Assembly: GCF_001767295.1 (NCBI RefSeq)
Contig: NZ_CP014944.1
Coordinates: 310,001 to 374,000 of the forward strand
Direction of reading: 5' to 3'
Length of the DNA: 64,000 bases
Origin: Colwellia sp. PAMC 20917
GTDB taxonomy: Bacteria; Pseudomonadota; Gammaproteobacteria; Enterobacterales; Alteromonadaceae
A program made the position numbers and the translations under genes. Of the stretch, positions 1 through 10,731 are shown one piece after another (position 1 is the stretch's first letter; every line of letters begins with the position of its first letter). The notes under the pieces are model-generated. The model worked only from the letters and a program-made list of their open reading frames with translations, ran no database searches and was not told the DNA's origin.

Positions 1-599
1 AGACCATGATTGAAAACCCTATGCCGACCCGTGCTGAAGTTATGGATGTTGCAAATGCCGTGCTTGATGGTACTGATGCAGTCATGCTCAGTGCTGAAAC
101 TGCTGCAGGTAAATACCCAGTAGAAACAGTAAAAGCGATGGCATCAGTATGTATCGGCGCCGAAGAGCATCGTTCAGTAAATATTTCAAACCACCGTAAT
201 GAACTCACTTTTTCTGAGATTTCAGAAACAATCGCAATGTCAGCCATGTATGCAGCTAATCACCTTGTGGGTGTTAAAGCTATTATATCATTGACTGAAT
301 CTGGACATACCAGCAAAATCATGTCTCGTATTACTTCAGGTTTGCCTATTTATTCTTTATCTCGTCATCAGAAAACATTAAATAAAACCGCTATTTATCG
401 TGGTGTTTATCCTGTTGAATTTGACTCTACACATTTTCCTGATGAAGAATTATCTAATGCGGTACTCAATAAAGTCTTAACTAAAGCAGACTTAAAAGTT
501 GACGACATAGTGATATTCACCCACGGTGATATGATGGAAACGGTTGGCGCAACTAATACGATGAAAGTATTAACAGTAACAAAAAAACATCTCAGCTAA
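1..599 (+). CDS. pykA: Pyruvate kinase, C-terminal part (5' end outside window)
   Basis: The reading frame is open from the first base, so this is the last ~199 residues of a longer protein. Pyruvate kinase converts phosphoenolpyruvate and ADP to pyruvate and ATP in the last step of glycolysis. The segment [19 protein letters not shown] followed by [16 protein letters not shown] is the end of the catalytic barrel of the PykA type rather than PykF. After it comes the C-terminal domain, with a [15 protein letters not shown] stretch and a closing [13 protein letters not shown] segment. It ends just before a strong hairpin terminator, and pfkA follows on the same strand, giving a small glycolytic cluster. 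The first ATG in the window is internal, not the true start. Confidence 0.95.
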   Translation, partial: TMIENPMPTRAEVMDVANAVLDGTDAVMLSAETAAGKYPVETVKAMASVCIGAEEHRSVNISNHRNELTFSEISETIAMSAMYAANHLVGVKAIISLTESGHTSKIMSRITSGLPIYSLSRHQKTLNKTAIYRGVYPVEFDSTHFPDEELSNAVLNKVLTKADLKVDDIVIFTHGDMMETVGATNTMKVLTVTKKHLS

Positions 600-672
600 T
601 CAATTGCTGTGACCCATTAAGGTAAAGCTTCAAGCGGTTACCTTAAGCTGGCAAGCAAAAAAGTTTAGATCC

Positions 673-703
673 AAAAAGGTAGCTCAATAGCTACCTTTTT
701 TTA
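673..703 (+). terminator. Rho-independent terminator after pykA
   Basis: GGTAGCT (678-684, preceded by five A) and AGCTACC (689-695) form a hairpin with loop CAAT, followed by an eight-T run. It separates pykA from pfkA. Confidence 0.85.
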
Positions 704-788
704 TGTGCAAAAGATAATCAAGGTAAATAATGACGGATGCAAAAAACTTCCTTAGAATAGATTTTACTAGATAAGGTTAAAAACTATT

Positions 789-1793
789 ATGACGATAAAA
801 AATATTGCAGTATTAACCAGTGGTGGCGATGCTCCCGGCATGAATGCGGCGATACGTGCGGTCGTACTTGCTGCGCATCACTATGCATTGCCCACGATTG
901 GTTTTTTTTCTGGTTATAACGGTTTAATTGAAGCAAGTTCGACATTGCTAACACCTGCAAGTGTTAATGGCATTATCCACCGAGGAGGCACTATTTTAAA
1001 AAGTGCTCGCTGCCCCGCCATGCTCACTGAGCAAGGTTTAAAATCAGCCGCAGCAACCCTTAGAAAAGAACAAATAGACGCCTTAATCGTTATTGGCGGC
1101 GATGGCTCTTTTAACGGCTTACTGGCGTTAAATAAATATTGGTCAGGAGCTATTATAGGTATTCCAGGGACCATAGATAATGATATTGATGGTACAGATT
1201 TCACCATCGGCTTTTCTACTGCAGTCAATACCGGTATTGAAGCGATAGATAAAATACGTGACACGGCAGAAGCTTTTGAGCGAATTTTTATTGTTGAAGT
1301 CATGGGCAGGCGAAGTGGACACATCACTTTTAATGTCGGTATCGCCAGTGCAGCTGAGCAAATATTATCTTTTGAGAATTTTTCTCAAGCCGACGAGCAA
1401 GAAAAACTCAGTCATTTAGCTAAAGAAATCAAACAAGCACAGCACAATAGGCATGCCAGTTATATTATAGTTATTGCTGAGAACTTATGGCCCGGTGGCG
1501 CTGTACAGCTCGCTAAGCAATTAAAACAGACCGCAAACATTGACTGTACTGCATGTATACTTGGCTATATTCAACGAGGTGGTTCACCGGTAGCTAAAGA
1601 CCGAATTTTAGCAACAAAAATGGGGGTTGCTGCAGTACAAGCGCTAATAGCAGGAAAGAGTAACGTTATGATTGGCGAACGTAATAATCAATTACTCACA
1701 GTCCCTCTGGACATAGCCGTTCAACATAAAGAAAAAGTCAGTGAAAGCTTAGTTTCAGCACAAGAAAATATTCTCGCCTTAACGGCGCAGTAA
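789..1793 (+). CDS. pfkA: ATP-dependent 6-phosphofructokinase
   Basis: Phosphorylates fructose 6-phosphate to fructose 1,6-bisphosphate, the committed step of glycolysis, in the cytoplasm. The 334-residue length is close to E. coli PfkA (320). Family motifs are in order: SGGDAPGMNA (residues 11-20), GGDGS (103-107) and PGTIDNDI (126-133) with the catalytic Asp, then VMGRRSGH and GYIQRGGSP. The Gly in GGDGS and the Gly before TIDND are those of ATP-using enzymes; PPi-dependent enzymes carry Asp and Lys there. The ATG at 789 opens directly at the conserved N-terminus. It stands alone between the pykA terminator and a convergent gene. It would also receive the hexose phosphates made by the sucrose locus further along. 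Confidence 0.95.
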   Translation: MTIKNIAVLTSGGDAPGMNAAIRAVVLAAHHYALPTIGFFSGYNGLIEASSTLLTPASVNGIIHRGGTILKSARCPAMLTEQGLKSAAATLRKEQIDALIVIGGDGSFNGLLALNKYWSGAIIGIPGTIDNDIDGTDFTIGFSTAVNTGIEAIDKIRDTAEAFERIFIVEVMGRRSGHITFNVGIASAAEQILSFENFSQADEQEKLSHLAKEIKQAQHNRHASYIIVIAENLWPGGAVQLAKQLKQTANIDCTACILGYIQRGGSPVAKDRILATKMGVAAVQALIAGKSNVMIGERNNQLLTVPLDIAVQHKEKVSESLVSAQENILALTAQ

Positions 1794-1802
1794 CTGCCTA
1801 AA

Positions 1803-1831
1803 AAAAGCTTAAGCAACAGTCATAAGCTTTT
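1803..1831. terminator. Bidirectional terminator between convergent pfkA and EAL-HDOD gene
   Basis: AAAAGCTTA (1803-1811) pairs with TAAGCTTTT (1823-1831). A-rich and T-rich flanks suit termination from both sides. It lies 10 bp after pfkA and 34 bp beyond the stop of the minus-strand gene. Confidence 0.6.
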
Positions 1832-1864
1832 AAGGTATCTATCAAGTCGCTGAGCTGAAATGAC

Positions 1865-3076
1865 TTAAATACCGAGTTCTTTACACCATTGACAAGCGGC
1901 AACAAACTCTTGCTGAATATAGGTTTCGTCAAGTGAATACATTTCAATTAATTGCGTTATATTCTCACCATTACCCCTGATGTACTTAACCGTAAAATCA
2001 AGTAATTCGCCGAGTAAACCTGAGTGGTCAACTAGCGCGTTTTCAATTGGAATGGCGAGTGGCATTGTTTTAACGATTTCGTTAATCGGCATACGCAAAA
2101 TAATTTCAATAGCACTTAATAAGCCGGTAATAAAAGCAAAATCACTGATCTCTTTAAAGGCACCTTCTTTGGCTAATGCCGTCATTAATTTTGCAGTAAT
2201 GAGCGCCTGCTTAGAGATTTCATCGGTCTTGTCGGTGGTCAATTTAGATAAAGCAAGGATAGTCACAAACTGTTTAAGTTTATCTTCACCTAAATAGGCC
2301 GCGGCTTGTTTTAATGAAGTAATTTCAATACGAGTTGATGTTGCTACGTTATTAACCATTTTTAACAAGCCAACAGTTAAGTTAACATCATGACTGATAA
2401 TCGTGGCAATGTTGTCAAAATCTAATGGTGAATGAAATGTTTCACTGATCAAATGCAGCATTTGTGTTTTGATTGGCGCAAGTGTTTGCCCCTCGACTAT
2501 CTCAGGTTCGTGATAAAAGTACCCTTGATAGTAATCAAATCCTACTTCTGCTAAAGCTTGTAATTGAAAGTTAGTTTCAACTTTTTCTGCGGCAAGTTTA
2601 ATGTTGTGATCTTTTAAACGCTCGATAACTTTATGTAGACGTTTCGGGTTAACTTTATCGGTATCAACTTTAATAATTGATATATATGGAAATAAAACAT
2701 CCCACTTTTCATCAAGATCATATTCAGTTAACGCAACTTTATAACCTTTATCAAAATAAAACTTAACAATTTTAAACAAGCGTTCCGTTGGTACTTTATG
2801 GCCAACAAGTTCGATAACAATAGATTTTTTATCAAACATCAGCGGATATTTATTAATCAGACATTTTTCAGTAAAATTAATAAAAGCAAGTTTTCCCATA
2901 CTGATAGAGCGAATGTCACCTTGTAGGTGATTTTGAATAATTAATTTTGAGCTAGCAACATCTGAATCAATGTCAGGAAATTGGTTATCTGCGCTATCTC
3001 TAAAGAGCAGCTCATAACCAATCGTGACATGGTTTCTATCAAGTATCGCTTGTCTTGCTATATAAGTGTTATACAT
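1865..3076 (-). CDS. EAL and HDOD domain signalling protein (YuxH-like), EAL degenerate
   Basis: A 403-residue soluble protein of the EAL-HDOD class (COG3434). The N-terminus YIARQAILDRN...GYELLFRD is the family hallmark: the EAL triad reads ELL (residues 22-24), and the usual DDFG metal-binding segment is replaced by TEYDLDE. A cyclic-di-GMP phosphodiesterase activity is therefore unlikely and the domain is probably a binding or sensing module. Residues from about 195 to 400 form the HDOD domain, a helical output module related to HD phosphohydrolases but lacking the metal-binding residues. Such proteins are linked to motility, biofilm and stress signalling, but the exact partner is unknown. 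Monocistronic, convergent with pfkA. The start ATG gives the standard family N-terminus but has no strong ribosome-binding site. Confidence 0.85.
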   Translation of the reverse strand: MYNTYIARQAILDRNHVTIGYELLFRDSADNQFPDIDSDVASSKLIIQNHLQGDIRSISMGKLAFINFTEKCLINKYPLMFDKKSIVIELVGHKVPTERLFKIVKFYFDKGYKVALTEYDLDEKWDVLFPYISIIKVDTDKVNPKRLHKVIERLKDHNIKLAAEKVETNFQLQALAEVGFDYYQGYFYHEPEIVEGQTLAPIKTQMLHLISETFHSPLDFDNIATIISHDVNLTVGLLKMVNNVATSTRIEITSLKQAAAYLGEDKLKQFVTILALSKLTTDKTDEISKQALITAKLMTALAKEGAFKEISDFAFITGLLSAIEIILRMPINEIVKTMPLAIPIENALVDHSGLLGELLDFTVKYIRGNGENITQLIEMYSLDETYIQQEFVAACQWCKELGI

Positions 3077-3259
3077 ATATCAGAGCTAAAATTTTATTAA
3101 TTATTATTAACTTAAACATACCCTATTTTTCTTTGAATTGAAAAGTAATTAAGCCGCTAAGCCGTTATTTTATTGTCATTATTATTAGAAGCATTTATAC
3201 GCTACTCAAATAAGCGAATGAAATCGGTAACCTATATACGGTTGATTAATTTCAGCTCT

Positions 3260-4546
3260 TTATTTAAGCCTAAATGGTGCGGTTAATAAAGCCTGCGCTA
3301 AAGGGATATCTTGATAGTGATTTTCACGAATATTATGAATAAATTTCAGCGTCTTAAAAGCATCAAACCAAACGACTAGCTGTTTATTAAACTGCTTTTC
3401 ACTATTATTTATTTGTTTTTCAACAAAAGCTTCAAAACCTATTTGATTTAATGCGGTAACTATTGGCTCAGATAACGGTTCTAACCATGCGATTAAATCG
3501 CCGCGATAGTGCCATAAATTTGCAAAAGCAGACAATACAGCTTTGAGCAATGTAAATACTTGAGGATGGTAATAACAATAATCGAGGTGACTTGCTTGTA
3601 AATCAAGAATTTTTTGCACGGCAGGTCCAGTCCCAAAAGGCACCCGTTGAGACGTTCTGGCTTCAAGCGTGACTGTTACCTCTTCAATAAATTCAACAGC
3701 ACCTAACTTAGCCAATTTGTTTATTAAATAAAAATCTTCTCCTGCACTGCGCTTTGGGAAACCACGAGCCTGAACATATACTTCCGCTTTAAACGCTAAA
3801 ATACTCCCAATAGTAAAAAAGGCATAAGGTGAATCGGCATAATGTAAGCCCGCAACATAATAGCGTAAAGCGCTTTCATAAAGAAAATTAGCCTGATGAA
3901 TGCTTTTATCTTCACTGCTATGCTTAAAGTTAAAACAGCAAACTACGGTATTTTTATCACGTGTATGTAAAGCGTTAAAATAATCATCGGGTAAGTAAGC
4001 ATCGGCATCACTAGAACAGATCCAAGTTTGTCTGATCCGGTTTACTGAAATTAAATAAGCACTGAGATCAGTGCCTATTTTACGTGCCAGCCCTACGCCT
4101 TGCTCTTTATCGATAGCACGGGTAAAACGGTCAACCACTAGCAGCCATGTTTGACTTTGTGCTACCTTAATTAGGGTTAGGTTATCGTATTGCCAGCAGT
4201 TATCACCACAAGAAAGTGCATATTGATAAAGTGCTTTTTGTTGATTTATCTCTTTATAATTAGCCACTGAGTTATCTTCGCGTAAAGATTCAGTAACCGA
4301 CCCGGCGATTGATTCGGTAATATGCTCGGTAATAGGTTCGTTAATGACCAGTACCATAAGTACCGGAGATTTTGAAAGTGGTGAAGCTAAAAAACGCTCA
4401 ATAAAAGCGCTTGTTTCTTGATAAGCAGGAATAACCACAACATGGTCAACAGTAAACTCATCAGGTAACCCTGATTCATATTGAGTTAGTACCGCAACTT
4501 CACTTTCAGCATAGCGACTAAAATATTGGTTAAACACTTTTGACAT
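3260..4546 (-). CDS. Glycosyltransferase family 2-like protein
   Basis: A 428-residue protein with a GT-A type layout. VDHVVVIPAYQET (from about residue 34) is the nucleotide-sugar binding start of family 2 transferases. QTWICSSDADAYLPDDYF, around residue 175, supplies the Asp-rich metal and donor site. A later AGEDFYLINKLAKLG segment matches the catalytic-base region of such enzymes. No signal peptide or clear membrane segment is visible, so it is probably cytoplasmic or peripherally membrane-bound. Donor and acceptor cannot be read from sequence. It follows miaE on the same strand with a 33-bp gap, so the two may be co-transcribed. The assignment to the fold is fairly secure; the function is not. 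Confidence 0.65.
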   Translation of the reverse strand: MSKVFNQYFSRYAESEVAVLTQYESGLPDEFTVDHVVVIPAYQETSAFIERFLASPLSKSPVLMVLVINEPITEHITESIAGSVTESLREDNSVANYKEINQQKALYQYALSCGDNCWQYDNLTLIKVAQSQTWLLVVDRFTRAIDKEQGVGLARKIGTDLSAYLISVNRIRQTWICSSDADAYLPDDYFNALHTRDKNTVVCCFNFKHSSEDKSIHQANFLYESALRYYVAGLHYADSPYAFFTIGSILAFKAEVYVQARGFPKRSAGEDFYLINKLAKLGAVEFIEEVTVTLEARTSQRVPFGTGPAVQKILDLQASHLDYCYYHPQVFTLLKAVLSAFANLWHYRGDLIAWLEPLSEPIVTALNQIGFEAFVEKQINNSEKQFNKQLVVWFDAFKTLKFIHNIRENHYQDIPLAQALLTAPFRLK

Positions 4547-4579
4547 CAGCTTACCCGTTAACCATTTATCGTTAAATAA

Positions 4580-5152
4580 TTAATGCAGAGCCGCTCTAAA
4601 GGGAAGTTTTGCACAAATTTCAGCTTCTAATGTCAGTACTTCTTCTAAACGTATATTAACTTCGTCTTTATCAAAATATTCATAAGCGAGTTCGATAAAC
4701 AAATTTTTATGCTTTTCTTCAGACTTTGCAATCGCGTCATATAAGACTTTGTCTTTACCTTCAGGCAATGCTTGGGCAATAAGCGAAAAACGTTCGTATC
4801 CTCGCGCCTCAATCACACCAGCAACGATTAATCTGTCCATAAAAAATACTTCTGCGCCATTACGAAAGGCTTTACGAATTTGCGTAATGTAAGGGTCTTT
4901 GGTGTCTGCGCCGAGCTGAATGCCACGCGCATTGATTAATTTTAACACTTGTTTAAAATGAATGAGCTCTTCTATCGCTAAGTCAGCCATAGCTTTAACC
5001 ATATTTTTTCTATCGGGATAATGAGAGATCATTGACATCGCCATACCTGACGCTTTTTTTTCTGCGGTTGCATGATCAAGTAAAAAAGCATTGAAATCAG
5101 CAAGAGCAACTTGCGCCCATTCTTTTGGTGTATGGTATTTAAGTTCAAACAT
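4580..5152 (-). CDS. miaE: tRNA-(ms2io6A37) monooxygenase
   Basis: MiaE is a non-haem di-iron enzyme that hydroxylates the isopentenyl group of ms2i6A at position 37 of tRNAs reading UNN codons. From the chosen ATG the protein is 190 residues, the usual size of the short family form. Ligand motifs are visible: Glu31 in ATAEKKAS, E62xxH65 in IEELIHF, Glu115 in IEARGYE and E145xxH148 in SEEKHKN. The frame stays open to 5221, but the extra 23 codons run through a strong terminator-like hairpin, and MFELKYHTPKEW matches the family N-terminus, so I placed the start at 5152. Downstream lies the glycosyltransferase gene. Confidence 0.92.
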   Translation of the reverse strand: MFELKYHTPKEWAQVALADFNAFLLDHATAEKKASGMAMSMISHYPDRKNMVKAMADLAIEELIHFKQVLKLINARGIQLGADTKDPYITQIRKAFRNGAEVFFMDRLIVAGVIEARGYERFSLIAQALPEGKDKVLYDAIAKSEEKHKNLFIELAYEYFDKDEVNIRLEEVLTLEAEICAKLPFRAALH

Positions 5153-5182
5153 AAAACTACTTATTATTGAAAGAGGAAATTT

Positions 5183-5211
5183 GCCCGCTATTTTATAGGA
5201 AAATAGCGGGC
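5183..5211 (-). terminator. Perfect 12-bp hairpin between the repeat-protein gene and miaE
   Basis: GCCCGCTATTTT (5183-5194) and AAAATAGCGGGC (5200-5211) are perfect inverted repeats with a five-base loop. It sits 45 bp after the stop of the large minus-strand gene and just before the miaE start. The T-run after the stem is weak (AAATTT), so it may act as a terminator or as a transcript-end stabiliser. Confidence 0.6.
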
Positions 5212-5256
5212 GAACAAACATAAATGTTCACTTGTTTGTCAAAGTCGCGTTATGAC

Positions 5257-8200
5257 TTACTTACTTAACTTTTTCAATCGTAAGCTCACTAATACCAGTA
5301 ATAATAACCAGTAAATACTGCCACTACTTGATTGCTCAGGATCGGTTTTCTTGGCAACTTCAGCATTAGGCACTACGGCAACACCACCTGGGTCGTCGAT
5401 AATACCGTTAACCAAACCATCCGCATCGTTTGCACCGCCATCTTCAATCAATAAGCGTACACATTGATGCCCTTCAGTTAAACCTGTCTGGTATAAAGCA
5501 CTCTGTGGCGGTGGACATACATCGTTATCTGCTGGACTAGACGCTAAGGTATTTTTGCTGTTTTCAACAAAGTTTTGCCAACCACTGTCACGATTAAATT
5601 TCCGGTAAAGCGCATTTTGTGGAATACCATCATTTAACGGAATAACCACAGCAGCAGAGGCACCAAACGGAGTCACCTGATGAATTTCAAAGTCAAAGTA
5701 ATCACTACGATGATCATAGGTATCCGTTGCGACTAAACCGGTTGCATCCATCTCTTGTTGTGTCATTTGCACGCCATCTGAAAACTGCTGTAACGCATAT
5801 TTACCTAAGCGTAATTTTAAGCCTGGCTCAGTTTCCATTAATTTAGTTTGACCGGCATTAACATGTAATGGCTGCAAATAATCAATATCGTTATTATCTA
5901 AAAATGCCGGAACACCATCGTTATCGTCATCAGCATAACCTTCAATATTATCTGCGATACCATCACTGTCCGTATCACTACCATCGAGTCGAGCTAAAAT
6001 GCTATTAACCGGAATACTAAGGCGATGAGTTTGTGACAATTCGCCACTGCCATTATCAGTAACACTGACTTCTACCGTAATTAATCCTCTTATTTCTTCA
6101 GGTAAAACAAAGTTGTCGGGTTGCAAATAGACCTTTAATTGACTGGCACTTATTTCGGCATTGATATACTCAGGCAATAACCAATTAATGATGTGTGAAT
6201 CATTTGGATTAGCATCATTTATCTGTAGTTCTATGGTCACTTCACCTTGGTCTTTACTGATACTAGAAACCGCTATGTTATTTTGCGTCATGCGCAACTC
6301 TGTCACCGGTACAATGTTGGTTTCAGTAATAACAATGGTGTGGCTTTTATTAACACCGGCATTGATTTCATTGCCAAAACTGAGCACAAGCTGTTCATCA
6401 CTTTCTGCTTGAAAGTCTTTATTAATCAAGATATCAATAAAGCCTGACGTGCCCTCGCTAATAACAATTTTATTGTCTGTTATCTTATAATCAAGGGCAT
6501 CTACATTACCAGAAATAGCAAAAGGTAATTCAATAGGATAAGCAGGCGCTTTGCCTGATAAGACAACTTCAACCCGAGCCGTAGCACCCTCACCTATTGT
6601 TTGCGTCGCACTAAAGTTCACTAACGGATAAACATTAAGCACTTGTGGGGTGGTTGAAACATTACCAGCCTCATCAACCGCTCGCCATATAATATTGTAC
6701 AAGCCTGAGGTAATATATTTTTGGCCGCGCTCAAAACCCACCGGTGTTAATGCACAACAGTTAGCGCCATCACGACCATCTTCAACATAAACGTCGGTTA
6801 ACTGCACCAATTGTGTTTGTGTTAGCGCAGTAAAGGTATGTTCCGCATCAAGGTGAACTGCTTGTGGGACCGTTATCACTGGCGCATAATCGTCAATTAA
6901 TGGATTGGTGTTGTTACGCTCTTCCTCAACATTTACCGTGCCGTCTGAATCTGTATCAATTAGTGCATCAGCATCGTTAAATGGGTTAAAACCATATTGA
7001 AGCTCAAAGACATCACTCATGCCGTCATTATCGTCATCAGGATCGGCATTATTACCTAAACCATCAACATCAAAATCTAGTGATTCTGTCGGGTTTAAAG
7101 GAAGTGCATCGATATAATCAAGTACGCCATCACCATCATCATCTATATCGTTTACGTTACCAATACCATCACCATCGGTATCCACACTTTCTATCGGATC
7201 GAGTGGGAAAGCATCGTCGATATCAAGCACACCGTCATTATCATCGTCACTATCGCTATTATTTCCAATACCGTCATTATCACTGTCACGTGATTCATTC
7301 GGGTCAAAGGGAAATAAATCAACGTTATCTAGGACACCATCATTATCGTCGTCAGTATCAAGTACATCACCAATACCATCGCCATCAGTGTCAAATATTT
7401 CTCCTGGATCAAACGGAAAAGCATCATCAGTATCAAGGATACTATCGTTGTCATCATCGGCATCAGCGTTATCGCCTAGACCATCACCATCTGAGTCTTG
7501 CCATTCAGTTGCATCTAATGGATATAAATCATTACTATCAAGATAACTGTCATTATCGTCATCGGTATCTGCATTATTACCTATGCCGTCATTATCGGTA
7601 TCAAGTTTTTCATTAGCATCTAATGGAAAAGCATCTAGGCTATCAACTAAACCATCGTTGTCATCGTCACTGTCACTATTGTTACCAACAAGATCTCCAT
7701 CGGTATCTTGCCACTCGTTCGGATCTAAAGGAAAAGGGTCGTTAGCATCGGGTTCACTATCACCATCATCATTGATATCAGCATTATTACCTGTGCCATC
7801 ACCGTCGGTATCTAAATATTCGCTCACATCTAATGGAAAGGCATCAGCATTATCAGCAAAACCGTCACCATCATCATCTGGATCAGCGTTGTTACCAATA
7901 CCATCGCCGTCAGTATCTATGCTTTCAGCCGCATTTAACGGAAATAAATCGATGTTATCTACAACACCATCATTGTCGTCATCATCATCGTTAGTTTCAT
8001 TGGCTAAACCGTCACCATCCGTATCTGTTCTTGCTAACGGATCGGTTGGTCCGGGATCAACCGCATTGACAATACCATCGCCATCAATATCTGGATCGCT
8101 ATTATCGCCGATAAAGTCGCCATCCAAATCATTCCATTCAGTTGCATCAAAAGGAAAAAGATCTATCGCATCAGGAATACCATCACCGACACCGGTAAAA

Positions 8201-9714
8201 TCGTGCGTGTCATCATCAAGATCGGTATTATCAGCAACACCATCACCATCGGTATCTGTGGTTGCTAAGGGTAAAAGTGAGTTTGCCAGTGTTTCATTTA
8301 CATCTAATATTCCATCGTTATCATCATCGGTATCGGTATTATTTCCTACGCCATCACCATCAGTATCAAGCCACTCACTTGCATCTAATGGAAATCTATC
8401 GACACCATCAGCTACATTGTCGCCGTCATCATCGGTATCAGCAACATTACCTATTCCATCACCGTCAGTATCAATATATTCGCTAGGGTCTAATGGAAAG
8501 ACATCATCTAAACCATCGATAATACCATTGCCGTTAATGTCATCTAAAACGCCATCATTATCATCGTCGGCATCAGAGTTATTACCTATGCCATCAAAAT
8601 CAGTATCTACTGACTCATTAACATTAAGCGGAAAAGGGTCACTGCTGTCTAAAACACCATCACCATCGTCGTCTGTATCGGCATTATTGCCTGTACCGTC
8701 ACCATCAGTATCAACAAATTCAGTGCTATCAAGCGGAAAAGCATCATTTACATTTAAATGGCCATCGCCATCAATATCTGTATCACCATTATCGCCAACA
8801 CCGTCACTGTCGGTGTCTAACCATTCACTCGCATTTAGCGGAAAATCATCGTTTATATCAAGGAAACCATCACCAACACCCGTACCATCGTGGGTGTCAT
8901 CATCGGTATCAATATTATTATCGATACCATCACCATCGGTATCAAACCATCTTGAGGCATCATTGGGCCATACATCAATACCATTTGCGTAACTGTCACC
9001 ATCACTATCATTATCAGCATTATCACCTATACCGTCGCTATCGGTATCAAGTGTTTCAGAATCATCGAGGGGAAACGCGTCATTGACATCTAAAATGCCA
9101 TCGCCGTCATCATCGGTATCGGTATTATTACCTATGCCATCAAAATCAGTATCAAGCTGTTCAGTAGCATCAAGCGGAAAAGCATCATAGCGATCAATGA
9201 TACCGTCACCATCATCATCAGTATCAGCGTTATTACCGATAGTATCACTGTCGGTATCATCCCACTCTGCAGGGTTAAGTGGGTATACATCGACTACATC
9301 AACAACCCCGTCACCATCATCATCAAGGTCAACCGTATTACAAAGTGTATCTCCATCGGTATTTAACCATTCGAAAGCGTTCTCGATAGCAGGATCATAA
9401 ATATCGATAACAGCATCACCATCACGATTATTATCAAGGGGATTACCAACAGCATCAAAATCAGGGACACCATCTCCGTCATCATCAGGGTCTTTATTAT
9501 TACCGACGCCATTTAAATCGGTGTCATACCATTCTGTAGCATCGCTTGGAAACAAGTCATAAGCACCGCCAATATTAACCGTATCATCATATCCATCGCC
9601 GTCGGCGTCAAGAAAAGGCGTAGGCAGAAGACATTGCACGGCTGCATGAGCAGAGAAGTTGATCATAATCGCTGATATAAGTAAAACAGCTTTTAAACGA
9701 ATTCTTAATGGCAT
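5257..9714 (-). CDS. Giant thrombospondin type 3 repeat protein with Calx-beta-like region and GlyGly-CTERM-like tail
   Basis: About 1,485 residues. A signal peptide ([21 protein letters not shown]) is followed by roughly 21 acidic units of ~35 residues of the form DxDxDGIGNNxDxDDDGDGxxDxxDxFPLDxxEx. These are thrombospondin type 3 repeats, which bind calcium. After about residue 960 come a HYR/Ig-like stretch, a Calx-beta-like stretch ([18 protein letters not shown]) and a less repetitive region. The C-terminus ([19 protein letters not shown] then KKLSK) has the small-residue/hydrophobic/basic pattern of GlyGly-CTERM sorting signals, which rhombosortase cleaves in type II secretion species. 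The product is therefore probably secreted or surface-held. I chose the ATG at 9714 because GGTGGGG lies about seven bases upstream; ATG 9720 and TTG 9735 are alternatives. Ligand unknown. Confidence 0.85.
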   Translation of the reverse strand: MPLRIRLKAVLLISAIMINFSAHAAVQCLLPTPFLDADGDGYDDTVNIGGAYDLFPSDATEWYDTDLNGVGNNKDPDDDGDGVPDFDAVGNPLDNNRDGDAVIDIYDPAIENAFEWLNTDGDTLCNTVDLDDDGDGVVDVVDVYPLNPAEWDDTDSDTIGNNADTDDDGDGIIDRYDAFPLDATEQLDTDFDGIGNNTDTDDDGDGILDVNDAFPLDDSETLDTDSDGIGDNADNDSDGDSYANGIDVWPNDASRWFDTDGDGIDNNIDTDDDTHDGTGVGDGFLDINDDFPLNASEWLDTDSDGVGDNGDTDIDGDGHLNVNDAFPLDSTEFVDTDGDGTGNNADTDDDGDGVLDSSDPFPLNVNESVDTDFDGIGNNSDADDDNDGVLDDINGNGIIDGLDDVFPLDPSEYIDTDGDGIGNVADTDDDGDNVADGVDRFPLDASEWLDTDGDGVGNNTDTDDDNDGILDVNETLANSLLPLATTDTDGDGVADNTDLDDDTHDFTGVGDGIPDAIDLFPFDATEWNDLDGDFIGDNSDPDIDGDGIVNAVDPGPTDPLARTDTDGDGLANETNDDDDDNDGVVDNIDLFPLNAAESIDTDGDGIGNNADPDDDGDGFADNADAFPLDVSEYLDTDGDGTGNNADINDDGDSEPDANDPFPLDPNEWQDTDGDLVGNNSDSDDDNDGLVDSLDAFPLDANEKLDTDNDGIGNNADTDDDNDSYLDSNDLYPLDATEWQDSDGDGLGDNADADDDNDSILDTDDAFPFDPGEIFDTDGDGIGDVLDTDDDNDGVLDNVDLFPFDPNESRDSDNDGIGNNSDSDDDNDGVLDIDDAFPLDPIESVDTDGDGIGNVNDIDDDGDGVLDYIDALPLNPTESLDFDVDGLGNNADPDDDNDGMSDVFELQYGFNPFNDADALIDTDSDGTVNVEEERNNTNPLIDDYAPVITVPQAVHLDAEHTFTALTQTQLVQLTDVYVEDGRDGANCCALTPVGFERGQKYITSGLYNIIWRAVDEAGNVSTTPQVLNVYPLVNFSATQTIGEGATARVEVVLSGKAPAYPIELPFAISGNVDALDYKITDNKIVISEGTSGFIDILINKDFQAESDEQLVLSFGNEINAGVNKSHTIVITETNIVPVTELRMTQNNIAVSSISKDQGEVTIELQINDANPNDSHIINWLLPEYINAEISASQLKVYLQPDNFVLPEEIRGLITVEVSVTDNGSGELSQTHRLSIPVNSILARLDGSDTDSDGIADNIEGYADDDNDGVPAFLDNNDIDYLQPLHVNAGQTKLMETEPGLKLRLGKYALQQFSDGVQMTQQEMDATGLVATDTYDHRSDYFDFEIHQVTPFGASAAVVIPLNDGIPQNALYRKFNRDSGWQNFVENSKNTLASSPADNDVCPPPQSALYQTGLTEGHQCVRLLIEDGGANDADGLVNGIIDDPGGVAVVPNAEVAKKTDPEQSSSGSIYWLLLLVLVSLRLKKLSK
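5900..9640 (-). repeat. ~105-bp tandem coding repeats (thrombospondin type 3 units)
   Basis: The central coding region is built of about 21 diverged units of ~35 codons, most with a DxFPLDxxE core, and two longer spacer units (around 8180-8260 and 8870-8920) reading [19 protein letters not shown] text. The GAT/GAC-rich code creates long open frames on the opposite strand (for example 7583-8992) that encode only Ser/Pro/His-rich low-complexity text and are not genes. Confidence 0.85.
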
Positions 9715-9888
9715 AAACATCCCCACCAATAGCAATATATTTTAAACTTACAGGTGTAAGTTATTACGTCTTGAAATTAACAAGACCACCTATTTAATGG
9801 TGATCATTATTAATATCTTCTTTAAACTTTAGCAAATATCATCAACAAAGACCTTAAATGCTAGGCTAGACAACTTTTTCTTTCCAAC

Positions 9889-10497
9889 TTAATAATCTAA
9901 GCCTCGTCCAAAACGATAACTTAGACCAACATAAACAGATGTTATAGAACCAAATTCAGAAAAATTAGGTTGATGTTTAACACCTAGGTTTAATGCAGTA
10001 TTTTTATTCAACTTATAATGGGCAACAACGCCTAGTACCATATTTATATCATTTTCTTGCGAAGGGTATATTTCCACTGTATCTGAACTGTTTGGGTCGG
10101 TATAGGTAAGTTTATTTTCAGTGAGCGCTAGTGAAGCACCCAGTTGATATTCAATCGTTAATTTTTTGAAAAAGGCATTATAGCTTTGTATCTTATGACG
10201 ATAACTAACAAGCCCATCAATGGTATTAATTTTAAAAAAACGTTCGTCGGTTATGGTGAAAGGTAAATCATATTTTACTTTTTCTAAGTTATTATAAGAA
10301 GCAGTCCAATAGAAATTTCCGCCTTTAGTAAAGCTGTCTGCTAAAGAAAAACTATAACCTTGGCTGTTAGCGTCTTGACCTTTGTGAATGTTACCTGCTA
10401 CTTCTAAAGCATTAACATTGTATGAAAAAAGACTTGAAGCAATAAAAATACCGCCAACGGCAAAAGTTTTCCGCAGCTTACTTAAATTTTTAACCAT
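9889..10497 (-). CDS. Small outer-membrane beta-barrel protein (porin-like)
   Basis: 202 residues from the chosen ATG. A signal peptide (KLRKTFAVGGIFIASSLFSYNVNA) is followed by alternating-polarity strands, and the chain ends RFGRGLDY with an aromatic last residue, as is usual for outer-membrane barrels. The overall look (YSFSLADSFTKGGNFYWTASY, YQLGASLALTENKLTY, YVGLSYRFG) suits an 8-strand OmpX/Ail- or OmpA-barrel-type protein. The frame is open for 30 more codons, but GGAAG sits 7 bases before the ATG at 10497 and the signal peptide begins there. Monocistronic, divergent from the DUF2937 gene. Ligand or role unknown; such proteins range from adhesins to structural porins. Confidence 0.7.
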   Translation of the reverse strand: MVKNLSKLRKTFAVGGIFIASSLFSYNVNALEVAGNIHKGQDANSQGYSFSLADSFTKGGNFYWTASYNNLEKVKYDLPFTITDERFFKINTIDGLVSYRHKIQSYNAFFKKLTIEYQLGASLALTENKLTYTDPNSSDTVEIYPSQENDINMVLGVVAHYKLNKNTALNLGVKHQPNFSEFGSITSVYVGLSYRFGRGLDY

Positions 10498-10731
10498 TAT
10501 ATTTCTTCCCAAATGAGAGTGTTGCAATATTAAATTTTCTTGTTCGTTGTTATCTATATTAATTTTCACTATTGATACCACCATCAAAAATTTGACTCTT
10601 TATTGCATTCATATCAAATGCATAATCTATTTTATAAATATGCAATTTTTAAACCATAAAAATTTTAAAATATAAACAAATATATGCTAATGTTATTTTT
10701 TGTGAATATATATTTAAGCGATAAGTTAGCT

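Noticed and set aside
5153..5221. 23-residue N-terminal extension of MiaE
   Set aside because: It would translate through a perfect 12-bp hairpin, lacks a ribosome-binding site and is not part of the family.
7080..8992. Long plus-strand open frames opposite the thrombospondin-repeat gene
   Set aside because: They encode His/Tyr/Arg- or Ser/Pro-rich low-complexity text with the same ~105-bp period and are a by-product of GAT-rich repeats on the other strand.
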